A stretch of DNA of 64,000 nucleotides from JAIEPM01 sp964546815 (lineage in GTDB: Bacteria; Cyanobacteriota; Vampirovibrionia; Obscuribacterales; Obscuribacteraceae): positions 62,001-126,000 of the forward strand of contig CAZJLR010000011.1 of assembly GCA_964546815.1 (NCBI GenBank), read 5' to 3'. Numbering within the stretch: the stretch's first letter is position 1; each line of letters starts with the position of its first letter. The notes beneath the pieces are model-generated. The model was given only the letters and a program-made list of their open reading frames with translations, did not search any database and was not told the origin of the DNA. Positions 32,893 through 43,400 of the stretch are shown here, piece by piece. The position numbers and the translations under genes were made by a program.

Positions 32893-33880
32893 ATATCCGC
32901 TTTTGCATATTCACAATCCAGTTGCGAACCCTTATCGGACTTTTATCGTTGCAATTAAGTAGGGGCTCTTTTTCAATCATGGTCTTGCGATCAATATTGT
33001 TCTTTACTCCTGGCCAGAAAAACATCCCCATACTCCACTCGCCGCGTTGTACCCCATCATTGGGTACGAGGCGATTTCTTAGCTTTGAATATAACTCCCG
33101 TGACGTAATGCAAATCTCTTCTCCTTCCTCCACAGAATGCTTCTCTACTCGTCCATCACCTGTGTCCACAGCAATAACTATATAACGACCAATCAAATTG
33201 GCTACTCGAATATATTTCCAACTATCTTTAATTTCAAGAATAGCTCCGCAGTCTGCCGGAAGCATAATTTTTCCGAATTTACAGTCAACCTCAACGGGCT
33301 CGTTCTGAGTAAGTACGATCAATTTCCCGTTCTGCAAATTTAAGCACTTGCCTGATTGGGAAAATTGCGTAGTTTGCTCAGCAAACACCAGTTTGTCTCC
33401 GCTTTCCAGAGGTTTACAGGGTTCACAGCCAGTATTCTGAACAGGCTTATGCAAAACAACTAAAAGGTCGTCAGAGCAATCAGAAGAATTCGATTTCGTC
33501 GCCGTGATTTTGTCATTGTTTGAAAACGATGATAACTCCTCGGCATTGCCTCGGCAAATCGAAAGCAACCAAGCCGCAAAATATACTGCAACAGCACGAA
33601 AAGATTGGACTCTGGCTCTTATGTGGCGTAGTCCGACAGGACAATCTTGGGTCAAGATGGTGCCATCTTTCCGCCTTAGAAAGCGAACACAGAGCTTTCC
33701 TTCTTTTTCCAGCACGAGGTTTTCTGCCTCGAGGCTGGTCATTTCGGAAAGGTTATACACATGCAAATTGCACTCCTGGCAAAGCCGTGCGCGCTGGTCT
33801 CCATCCATTTTGTCCCATGACGCATGGCATGGAGCAGCGACCTGAATGTTAGAAACAAAATGCGAACGCTGTTTCTTCAT
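32867..33880 (-). CDS. Cys-motif membrane protein with FecR-like domain
   Basis: A 337-residue protein; I use ATG 33880, where the conserved region begins, over ATG 33943. Residues about 12-82 carry a recurring cytoplasmic Cys motif: Cys18, then W-x-M-x-G-x3-R-x-C (Cys34), Cys37, 'VYNLSEMT', Cys64 and 'DGTILTQDCP' (Cys80). I have seen this pattern at the start of many uncharacterised proteins in soil phyla; metal binding is likely. One transmembrane helix follows (about 95-110). Residues about 190-280 form a FecR-like beta domain ('GKIMLPADCGAILEIKD', then 'VDTGDGRVEKHSVEEGEEI'). The same kind of FecR-like domain ends both giant proteins. A trans-envelope signalling or scaffolding role is inferred. 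Confidence 0.75.
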   Translation of the reverse strand: MKKQRSHFVSNIQVAAPCHASWDKMDGDQRARLCQECNLHVYNLSEMTSLEAENLVLEKEGKLCVRFLRRKDGTILTQDCPVGLRHIRARVQSFRAVAVYFAAWLLSICRGNAEELSSFSNNDKITATKSNSSDCSDDLLVVLHKPVQNTGCEPCKPLESGDKLVFAEQTTQFSQSGKCLNLQNGKLIVLTQNEPVEVDCKFGKIMLPADCGAILEIKDSWKYIRVANLIGRYIVIAVDTGDGRVEKHSVEEGEEICITSRELYSKLRNRLVPNDGVQRGEWSMGMFFWPGVKNNIDRKTMIEKEPLLNCNDKSPIRVRNWIVNMQKRIFEEKKRTY

Positions 33881-34159
33881 ACAGTTCACTTGTGGGCCCT
33901 TTAACAAGTATATTGTCACAGGCACTGAGCGGTCATCCACCATGTGGCGGATGGTGCAGGCCGTGTGCTTTGATCAGAGAGGTAGGATCTCGATTTTGTG
34001 CCTGCAGATTGTATGATCAAATTAGTGTAGGTATTTTATTGAAGACATGGTTCACATGGCTTAAGGACGGACTCTAAGCCCCCGGATTATCCTTGGTGAA
34101 TCCGATCGGAATGGGTACAAGCATAGAAAGTGCATACTAATCACCATTCGAGGTGAATT

Positions 34160-35620
34160 ATGGAAACACAGATAGAACGTATGCAAAATCTAGTCAATTC
34201 TTTGACTAGGTTCAAAACAAGCGCCTTGGTTGAAAACAATGGAATACTCAGAGAAATCGAGCTAACCTGCGACCAAGAGGCTGAATTTATCCATGTCTAT
34301 ATCTACAACTGCCCGGGAGCCTATTCCTATGATCATTTTCGCGCCCAGACGGTAGAAGATGCTTTCCATATGATTCTCTCGAATTTATCAGGAGGAAAAG
34401 TATACCTCTCAACTCTGCTTGTCAGACTGAAGGGTAAACTAGAACGACCAGACTCAAAACTTTACCAGGTAACAAAAGCTGTATGGGCTGCGGCATTTGC
34501 AAATGATCCTGAGGACGACAAAACTCACGATCCAGAAAGGATACGCAACGAATTAGTTGCTACATACAAAAGAGAATTCAAAGAAAAAATGCTAGCGAAA
34601 CTGATAGCTGGATCCACTGGTGTCGCTTATTGGAATTCAGCAAAGAAGGAATTACGCAGCGAGTTCTGCACCATATATTGGACCGAAAGCGAGTTAGCAG
34701 GATTAGATCTACGTGGTGTAAGCATGGGATCGATGAAACTGTTCGGATCAAATTTTTCCGGGGCTGACCTGAGGAAGGCTAGTTTAGAGTGCTCCCTCGT
34801 AGTAAAAGCAAAGTTTCGAAACGCCCGCTTAGAAGACGCGCTCTTAGATGGCGTGACGGCTGAAAGTGCCGACTTTAGCAATGCAAGCTTGGTGAGAGCT
34901 TCATTGAAATCTGCTGACCTGAGAAATTGTTCCTTTGATAGAACCGATTTAACTGGCGCTATCTTGAACTATTCTCGCTTAAATGGTGTAGATCTCAGTA
35001 CAGCAATTCTAGCTGGAACTCGCTTTGATTATGCGGAATATGATGAGTCAACGACCTTGCCTCAAGAATTCTGCCAATGGTCAAATATGCGTTGGAAAGG
35101 GAAAGGTAAAGACCCATACCACATTCATGTGGAGCAGGAAATCAGCAACGCAAAAGCAAACGATTTTGATGAATTCATCGACAACCTAAGACTGCACGTA
35201 AATCAAAACCAGCTAGAGAGTGCACTTAAGACGCTAAAGACAGAAGTTCTCCATCTCTTTTTCGAACGAACAGGAACGAGCATGGTTTGCGTACTCCATA
35301 ATACAAGACATAGCAATGTTGCACATGTGTGTACTCTTTCCGAAGAGGGAATTTACTCTTGTTGTACGCAGGATCTAAACTCTTGTAGAGGGTTGAAGGG
35401 ATACCTTTGTAAGCACTTGCTGGGGCTTTCCATCGCCTTGACCAAGACAGGAGAACTTGGTCTTACCGAGACGCTCCGATGGATTCTGTCCTGCAAACTG
35501 CAGAAACCGCAACTAGAAAAGGAATTTTGCGCCGTAGTCCTTCGTAAGTACAAAGATTCAGCAGCAAGCGAGGGAAATTGGACTCTGGTCGCAACACGAC
35601 CTGAAGACTATATTTCCTAA
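34160..35620 (+). CDS. Pentapeptide-repeat protein with SWIM-like Cys/His finger
   Basis: A 486-residue protein; ATG follows AGGTGAATT. Residues 1-175 are an unrecognised alpha/beta region. Residues about 186-290 are pentapeptide repeats (A(D/N)Lxx units such as 'GADLRKASLE', 'SADLRNCSFD', 'RTDLTGAILN') that form a right-handed quadrilateral helix; some such proteins mimic DNA. The C-terminal region has Cys401-Cys402, Cys409 and Cys417-Lys-His419 ('CCTQD...SCRGLKGYLCKHLL'), resembling a SWIM zinc finger (CxCxnCxH) although the first pair is adjacent. SWIM domains bind nucleic acid or protein. No signal peptide. Role unknown. Confidence 0.8.
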   Translation: METQIERMQNLVNSLTRFKTSALVENNGILREIELTCDQEAEFIHVYIYNCPGAYSYDHFRAQTVEDAFHMILSNLSGGKVYLSTLLVRLKGKLERPDSKLYQVTKAVWAAAFANDPEDDKTHDPERIRNELVATYKREFKEKMLAKLIAGSTGVAYWNSAKKELRSEFCTIYWTESELAGLDLRGVSMGSMKLFGSNFSGADLRKASLECSLVVKAKFRNARLEDALLDGVTAESADFSNASLVRASLKSADLRNCSFDRTDLTGAILNYSRLNGVDLSTAILAGTRFDYAEYDESTTLPQEFCQWSNMRWKGKGKDPYHIHVEQEISNAKANDFDEFIDNLRLHVNQNQLESALKTLKTEVLHLFFERTGTSMVCVLHNTRHSNVAHVCTLSEEGIYSCCTQDLNSCRGLKGYLCKHLLGLSIALTKTGELGLTETLRWILSCKLQKPQLEKEFCAVVLRKYKDSAASEGNWTLVATRPEDYIS

Positions 35621-35799
35621 TGAATACCTGTTAGTTCACGTATTCCACGGAGAAGCACATTTCAATTTTTCCGACAGACTACTAAACGCCATGGCTTTAT
35701 CATACAACTTCAAAGTTTATCCAAGTCTTCGTACCCGTCCTCAATCTAATCATACGCGCTTAAACTGCTTCTCTGCACGCCGTATCATTTAGCACAAGA

Positions 35800-37302
35800 T
35801 CAGCGATTAAGTTGAAGTTCTTGCAATCGATGTTTAGCGATTTTGTTGCCGAGTTTGGCGGCTCGTTTGTAATAAGAAATCGCTACGGACCTATCTTGTG
35901 GGACGCCCAGCCCTTTCTCATAAAGTTCGCCAATATGGTAGGGCACTCTATTATCGGCATTCTGGTCTGCGGATTTCTTGTACCAATACAGGGCTTGCTT
36001 CATGTCTTTCTTGAAGTATTTGCCTAGTTCGTAGTCGCCGGCGAGGTTTGATTGGGCGACAGGGCAGCCCATGTTAGCTCCTTTGACAAGCAGCCGCACT
36101 CCCTCCTTTTCGTTTTTGGCGACACCATCGGTAGTGCCACTAAAGTACATCATAGCAAGTTGATTACAAGCATGAGGATTGCCATTTTTGATAGCGTCCT
36201 CATACCAGCGACAGGCAGCTTTGGAATCACGCTTAACGCCAATGCCGGTTCTCAAAGCATTACCAACGTTGTATTGGGAGTAGTTGTCTCCCTTTTGCGC
36301 AGCTTTGAGATGGAGAATATATGCTGCTTTTGGATCGGGTTTGATTCCATTCCCGCCCTCCAACAACATGTTGCCGAGTTCGCTTTGCGCCGGTCCATAG
36401 TCTCTATCCGCCGCGAGCTGGAAGCAATCACGCGCCTTGGTCCAGTCCTTCTTGACGTGCGTTCCACTTTCGTAATGTGCGCCCAATCTCCATAATGCAT
36501 ACGGAATACGTTGCTCAGCAGCTTTGCGACACAGCGCCAGTCCTTTTTCCACGTTAGCCTCAGGATAGTTCCTATCCAAATACAGCCTTGCCAGAATAGC
36601 CTGGCATTCCCCGTCGCCTTTTGCGATGCCTTTCTCAGCCCACTCCTTTGCAAGCTTATAGTCTGTATGCAAGCCTCCTTTTCCAAGTTCATAATTGTAG
36701 GCTAGCTGACATATTGCCTTTGTGGAACCGGCTTTGGCTGCATTTGTGCATAGCGCAAGCGCCTTTTTCTCGTCTTTCGTGACTCCAAGTCCATCCGTGT
36801 ACATGCAAGATAGTTCGTACGAAGCATCGGCACACCCGTGCTCAATAGACTCCTTTAACAACTTGACAGCTTCCGAGTATACCCTCTTGTCTGAGTAATA
36901 ATCAGCAAGAAATAGAGGTGCACGATCGAAGCCTTTTCGATAAGCGGTTACCCAAAGTTCTTTCGCCTTGGCCGGGTTCTTTTTTACGTCTTCACCATAC
37001 TCGTAGCACATCCCGATGTGACACAAAGCATAAAGCGATCCTGCGGCATAGCCTTTTTCAAACAACTCGTGCGCCTTTTTCATATCCAAATCCACAATTC
37101 TGCCAGTGGCATAGAGCTTACCAAGCGCATCCAGTGCATCTCCATTGCCCTGGCGCCCCAGTTCTTCTAACAATTGAACATGCCGCTTATAGTCGCCTTT
37201 CTCCAATGCCTCTTGCGCTTCTTTCATTGAGTGTGCCAAAACAGCGGAGGTACTCCACAAAAAAGCGCAAGCCAAGACTATCAATTTACCGAGAATTTGC
37301 AT
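35800..37302 (-). CDS. Exported Sel1-repeat protein
   Basis: A 500-residue protein with a signal peptide at 1-23 ('LIVLACAFLWSTSAVLAHS'). The rest is about eleven to twelve Sel1-like repeats of 36-38 residues with the 'A-x-x-x-L-G-x-x-Y-x-x-G-x-G-V-x-x-D-x-x-K-A' pattern (for example 'LGVTKDEKKALALC', 'GIGVKRDSKAACRWYEDAI'). The fold is an alpha/alpha solenoid that binds proteins or glycan polymers in the periplasm. It diverges from the giant gene at 37437, sharing a 134-base gap, and may serve its assembly; that is inference. Confidence 0.9.
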   Translation of the reverse strand: MQILGKLIVLACAFLWSTSAVLAHSMKEAQEALEKGDYKRHVQLLEELGRQGNGDALDALGKLYATGRIVDLDMKKAHELFEKGYAAGSLYALCHIGMCYEYGEDVKKNPAKAKELWVTAYRKGFDRAPLFLADYYSDKRVYSEAVKLLKESIEHGCADASYELSCMYTDGLGVTKDEKKALALCTNAAKAGSTKAICQLAYNYELGKGGLHTDYKLAKEWAEKGIAKGDGECQAILARLYLDRNYPEANVEKGLALCRKAAEQRIPYALWRLGAHYESGTHVKKDWTKARDCFQLAADRDYGPAQSELGNMLLEGGNGIKPDPKAAYILHLKAAQKGDNYSQYNVGNALRTGIGVKRDSKAACRWYEDAIKNGNPHACNQLAMMYFSGTTDGVAKNEKEGVRLLVKGANMGCPVAQSNLAGDYELGKYFKKDMKQALYWYKKSADQNADNRVPYHIGELYEKGLGVPQDRSVAISYYKRAAKLGNKIAKHRLQELQLNR

Positions 37303-37372
37303 GTGGTGCCAAACAGTTTCTGCCTAAAATTAGATATTCCCCGCGACATTGTAATAATTCCGGTTTGTGCGC

Positions 37373-37400
37373 TTGGGACTATGTTGTGACATCCTATTAC
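37373..37400 (+). promoter_or_regulatory. Candidate promoter of the 4125-codon giant gene
   Basis: TTGGGA (37373-37378), a 16-base spacer and TATTAC (37395-37400) lie 36 bases before the TTG start. Each box matches the sigma-70 consensus at four of six positions, so support is modest. Confidence 0.35.
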
Positions 37401-37436
37401 CTATCGCTAGTTCGCAAGAATTTGGTAGGAAGATAA

Positions 37437-40400
37437 TTGAATTTCGGAGGGCTCTCCGCTCGAATCGAATTAATGTTATCGGCAGATACTGCTAGTCCAG
37501 CACTGCATTTCATATGGCACAATAGAAATATGCGGACAAAGGGGAGCAGCGTGCCTTTTCTGGGCAAAAAATCTGTCGCCTATCGCCTAGATGAGCGAAA
37601 TACTTCAACAAGTGCCTTGAAGCGTGGTCTTTCGCTCAGCTTACTGTTGCCTTTGCTATGCTCGCCTTTTTTAGCACCTTGCTCAGCTATCGCTCAAAGC
37701 GCGCATCAACTTGGCATATCCGGAGGCAACACCAGTTCCTCCGCTAGCTCACCATCGTCGCCAAGCTCCGGCTCGCATTCCTCCATAAATCTAGACCTCT
37801 CCTCAACTCAAGCAAGTCTTCATGCTCGAAACTCAAGCCCAGTCAGCATTCAGGTTGGTGGAAACTTGATAGACGGCTCGATTGTTGGCGCAATATCCCA
37901 AACGATTGCCCCGGCTCAATTACTTACTCCAGCAGAGTTTTTGGCCGTAAATGAAACATTGCATGGTGGTCAGACATTGCTGCTCAACAATTTTGGACAG
38001 GCGATTGGAGGCTACGCGACAGTTTCTTCCAACCATGTTCATCAGCTCGCGTCGTTAGTAGTGCCTCAAAATGTCGTGCTAGACACTATAGGATTCAATG
38101 CAAATAGCCCCCTGAGCGTGAGCGGAAATGTTAGCGTGCTGGGCTCACTGCATAGTCTGCAATCTACTGTGAATACTACAGCAGTTTTGAATACTGCAAA
38201 TCTCTTTGTTGGAACTGGCGGATTAATATCAGGATCATTGCCCCAAGGACAAAGTCTTGGGACCAACATATTTGCTTCAAGCGGATTGACAATAAACGCA
38301 GTGAACAATGTTGCGAATTTTGGAGCTATAACAAGCGCTGGTAGTTTGAACATTAATGCCGGTGGCAGCATTACAAATCAAAGCAGCAGCACCAGCCAAG
38401 CAACTATGATTGCTCAAAATGTGAGTCTGGTGTCCGGTGTGGGCCAAATAGTTAATTCTGGCTTGATACAAGCACAGGGTGGTTCTGTCAACCTGGGCAC
38501 AGCCAATGCTCTCAGTGATCTCACTGTGGATAATAGCAATGGTGTTATTCAAGCTCTAGCCTCTATAAATTCTATTACTCACGCGGTGGAAGGCGGAGCT
38601 ATAAATCTGCGAGATTCTGCATATAGTGGCTCTGCAAACACCAACTTAAAAGGAGGCAACTGGCTCTCTAACGAACTAAATTTCAATTCAGGACAAGGAG
38701 CTGTTACAGCTACGGTTGGACAAGTAACAGGAGCAATTAACGCCAACGCAGGAGCCGCGCATATTTATGCGAGCACACCCCAGTTAGTGCTCGGCAATAC
38801 AAACATAAATGGTGACCCAACGTATGTGAACGCAGGTGGAGACATTCAGCTTGCTGGGACAGACACCGAAACAGAAGATTTAGCAATCATAGCGTCGGGA
38901 AATATCACCGCCAGCGGTGCTGCACGGATTGTAGATAACGGGCATAATGTCTGGCTTATTGCTGGTGCAAAAGTTGATATCGTCAGTGGAGCCTGCACAG
39001 GTTGCGGAAACAGCGGGAGCGCTCTCACTGTACCGCCGGGCACAGCAAATCATTTAACCAGCGGTTTCGTGACTGTCAGTGAAATAGGAGCACCAGGTGG
39101 CAATATTGACTTGCGGACAGGCAATACGCTTGGAGCAGGAAATACAGTTATAGATACAAGCGCAACACTGCCAAACACCGATGGCGGAAATGTTACGCTA
39201 ATCGCTAACTCCAACGGACCGACTTCGGGACAAATACTTTTCCCTACGACTCCAGGAGTTAGTTCTGTAACAACATCTGCAAAGGGAACTGGCATAAACG
39301 GAAATGTGATCATGTTTGCTGGAGCAAACAGCGGACAAGGCATTTCAGTGGGCGCAATCACTACTAATGGTGGCACAGGTCAAGGTGGTGGACAGGTCCT
39401 TTTATATGCAGGTCAGCCACATTTTGTTGGCGGCGCTAGCGGTTGCGGTTCTTGCATGAGCTTTAATTCCAGTGGCACGGCCACCGGTGGGTTAGAAATT
39501 CTAGGTGGTTACTATCATCTCGACCCAGTCAATTCTTCAATTGAAATATATGGACCCATCAGGGCTGACAACGGAAGCCAGGGGGGAACTATTGTGGCAA
39601 GCACTCCGAATGGAGATCTTGAAATTTCATCATCCCTTTCAGCTAAAGTTATTTTTCTTTCTTCAAGCTCGGGAAATATTGGGACAATTAGCACACCCAT
39701 TCAAGTAAATAACGGTGGCGGTGGCTTGGTGCTGTCAGCATCAAGCGGAGTAGTTAACATAATTGATAGCGCATCTGAAGATGTAGTCTTAGGTAATTCA
39801 GACTTGCACACCGGTGTGCCACTCGCGATGCAGGCAACCAATTCCTTTGCCCTAAGCGCAAACGGCAATATTTCAGACGTCAATAAAGGAAGCGTTGCGA
39901 TCGTTAGCCCCAATATTTTACTTAGCACCAGCCATGGAAACATTGGTGACGCAATCGGACCGAGTAATGCCGCAGCATTGATGACTTCAGCGAATAACAG
40001 CTTGAATGTTAGCAGTACAAACGGACAAATCAACATCCAAAACGACAAAGATCTTGCAAGTTTTTCCGCGCACGCTACCGCCGCCTTGTCATTCCAAAAC
40101 AATGGCAATGTCACGCTTGGCGGTGACGTATGGGGCGGTGGACTCACTTATTTCAATCTAATTGGATTGAACAATACTTTGTCCTTGAATGGTTACCAAA
40201 TTGCCGCCAGTGGCAGTACATTTACCATAAGAACAGATCAACTCGTAGTGGGCACTGGAAGAATAGTTGCAAGCATTGGAGCCGAACTGACTCTAACACC
40301 ATATACCCCATCCGGGATCATATCACTGGGTACCGCAACTGGTGGATTACATCTTTCATCCGCAGACTTGGCGAACATTTCAGCAGGTCGTCTTGTACTG

Positions 40401-43400
40401 GGCAATCGAGCAGTATCAGGCGGAATAAGTCTCAATGGAGTCGTAAATTTTCCTGCATACATTCCGGATATTCTTTTGTTACAGGGTCACGGTAACGGAC
40501 CGGGTCCATGCAGTTTCTACAGTTCAGGAACATTGGTCTTGTCTGGCAGCAGATTAACTATCGACCTTGACGATGGCTCATTAACCAGCGGAATCATTAC
40601 CAACAATGGTTCTCAAAACACAATTACATTTCGAGAATCTGGACATTTGGTTTTAACCGGTAACGTCGATAGCAACGGTGGCACTGTCAATCTCTCTACT
40701 AACGCGCAAGGTACCATTTCCCAGACAGCAGGGATGGTTTATGCATCTATGTTCAATATCAACGCCGAAGGCTCTGTAAGTAATATAAATTTTGCTGCGC
40801 CTTATGTCACAACAACCCAAAGTGGATCAGGAGGCATTAGTCTTACAGATTCTGTAGCTCTTTTGGGAAACGGCATTTCAACTGCTGGAGCAGGCGGCTT
40901 CACTTTCATTGACACGGCGGTCGGTGGCATCACAACAACGAACTCCATCACGACCAGTGGTAATCTGCTTCTGCAAAACACTAACGCAGCACCAAGCGCT
41001 CTGACAGTTGGAGCCGGAGGTGCCTTCGGAGCAGCAGTGACCATACTCGGCAATGGAGGACTCGTATCGATCAATGGTAGCACTTCTGGAACGAATGTGT
41101 CCATCGATGCAAGAGGGACGGGAAGCATCATCGGCAGCGGCTTAGTTAGTGCTACAAGTTCGTTAAGTCTTGGAAGCAATTCTCTCCTTGAAACAGGTTC
41201 CATTAACCTAACAAATATATCGTCGCCAAATGTGACTTTCAATACATCCGGAAATGTCACACTTACTGATTATATGCAAGTCACCGGCAATGGTGCTTCC
41301 ACAGGCGCTAACGTTATTTTCACCGGCGCGAATGTCGGCGGATTGTCGACAACCGGAAGTATCACAGCAAGCAAAGACTTGACCATTTCAACTTTAGTTG
41401 GCTCAAATGCTCCCATCATGATTGGTGGCAGTCTCACGGGCTCTAATGTCACGATCACTTCCGACGGATCTGGTGCTATAACACAAACTGGCGGTGTTGT
41501 TAAAGCCTCACTTTCATTGTCTCTCAGTACAGGAACAGGCAATATTGTTGTTAACAATGCGTCAACACCAATATTGAATTTAATTACTACAGGCAGTGCC
41601 AATGTAAGGAATAGCGGCTCCGGGTCTCTTACTCTTAATACAAACTCGCCATTATTTGCAAATTTTACGCTAACCAACGACAACGACCTGATCATTGCAT
41701 CGACAATAAATTCAAATAACGCAGTGAGCATTACTGCTAGCATCGGCAGTATCACTTTCACAAATTCGGGATCGTCCATTTCCGCAAATGGTTCGGTTGT
41801 ATTGAATAGCAATCACGTTACAGTTCCAGCGGGAACCACAATTCTCGGAAGCACAGTAGACCTAAACGGCCTAACTATCAATGGTAATTTTTCTGCCGGC
41901 TCAAATATGATATTAGATAACTCCGGCACAATCCAATCAAGTGCCGGCACAATTAAAGTTACAAGTGCTGCCGGTCAAGATCTAAGTTTGACTGGCAACG
42001 GTAACGGCTTGTTTGTCGTGCCAACATCGACAGGTATCTATATAACAGCAATGGGAAACTCATTGATCCATGACTCGAGCATTTTATTGGGTCCAGGAAA
42101 CATGACCTTTGTTGCGGGTTCAGGGCTTTCTCAAGATACATTAGTTTGTTTCACGGCTGCAGGCGGACTCGGTTCATCTGTAACAATGAGCACTGGAGTA
42201 TCCTACGACTTTCCCAGCGATTTCAGCAATGTGAACATTAATACGGCAAAATTCTTTGGCAACCCTGGGCAATTTACGTTGCACACACCTGGGCATCAGA
42301 ATAATAATTCCACATTTTCCATCAATTCCACATTGGGCCCAGGCACAATTGCTAACAATTCCGGACAAATAGACCTGAGTCAACTTAGCAATTTGAATTT
42401 TGCCGGTCAAAACATAGCTATTCTTGCAGCTACAGACATAGTTAACAGCACAGGAACTCCACTCTCAATCAACCTATCAAGTAGCACTGGTAGTGGTGGC
42501 AACCTCAGTTTAGTCGCCGGATTCAATTTTGGTCCGTCTGCGGCTAACTTACCTTTGATACCTTTAATCAGAACATTCACTCTTACTTCCGGATCGACCG
42601 TGGGAGGCTCCATCCAACTTAGCTCAGTCAATATTGATGTTTCTGGAACTAATGGCGGAGGTACTGTGACTGCTGTGGCAAATCAAGGCACAGCAAGCAA
42701 CGGTTCCATTGCACTTGGAAATATTACAAGTTCAGGAGGGAGTAAACAAGCCGGCTCAATCAACATTATTGGAAATGGCATCACTGTTGGCACAATAAGC
42801 AATTCTGGTACCACGTCTGCTAATTCCGGCTCAGTGAACATTAGCTCGGCCTCGTCGGTACTGCTTTCAAACGCAAGTGGCACGCAATTTGTAAGTGGAC
42901 TTCTTACTGGTGGAACATTTCTGGCAGGACCTGTAGCTGCTTCAGTCTATGTAGACAACATCAACACAGGTCAAGGTAATGTAAGTATTATCGGAGCTAA
43001 CATTAGCAACAATAGTGTGATAACAAGTAAGAATCTCAGTTTGAATTCCACAGGCGATATTTTACTCAACACTGCAGTCAGTGGCGGATTAACGGCAGTA
43101 GCCGGGGGCAACATTCACATCGTCAACACGGGCAACATTGCAAGCCTAATCGTTTCTAGTTCTGGACAAAATGGAACAATTTCATTCACAAACACAGGCA
43201 ACCTTATGTTGGGCAAAGACCTGAGTGCGCCAGGCGGTATCAACCTAATATTGAACAGTGGGGCAAATTTTTCAAACAATGGATTTTTAGTTAGCACTAA
43301 CAATAACTTGATTAACTTATCCATAGACTCGTTTACTCTTTCCGGAGTCACAAAATCAATTGACGCTGGTACAGGTACTGTGCAAATTTCGCCGTCAACT

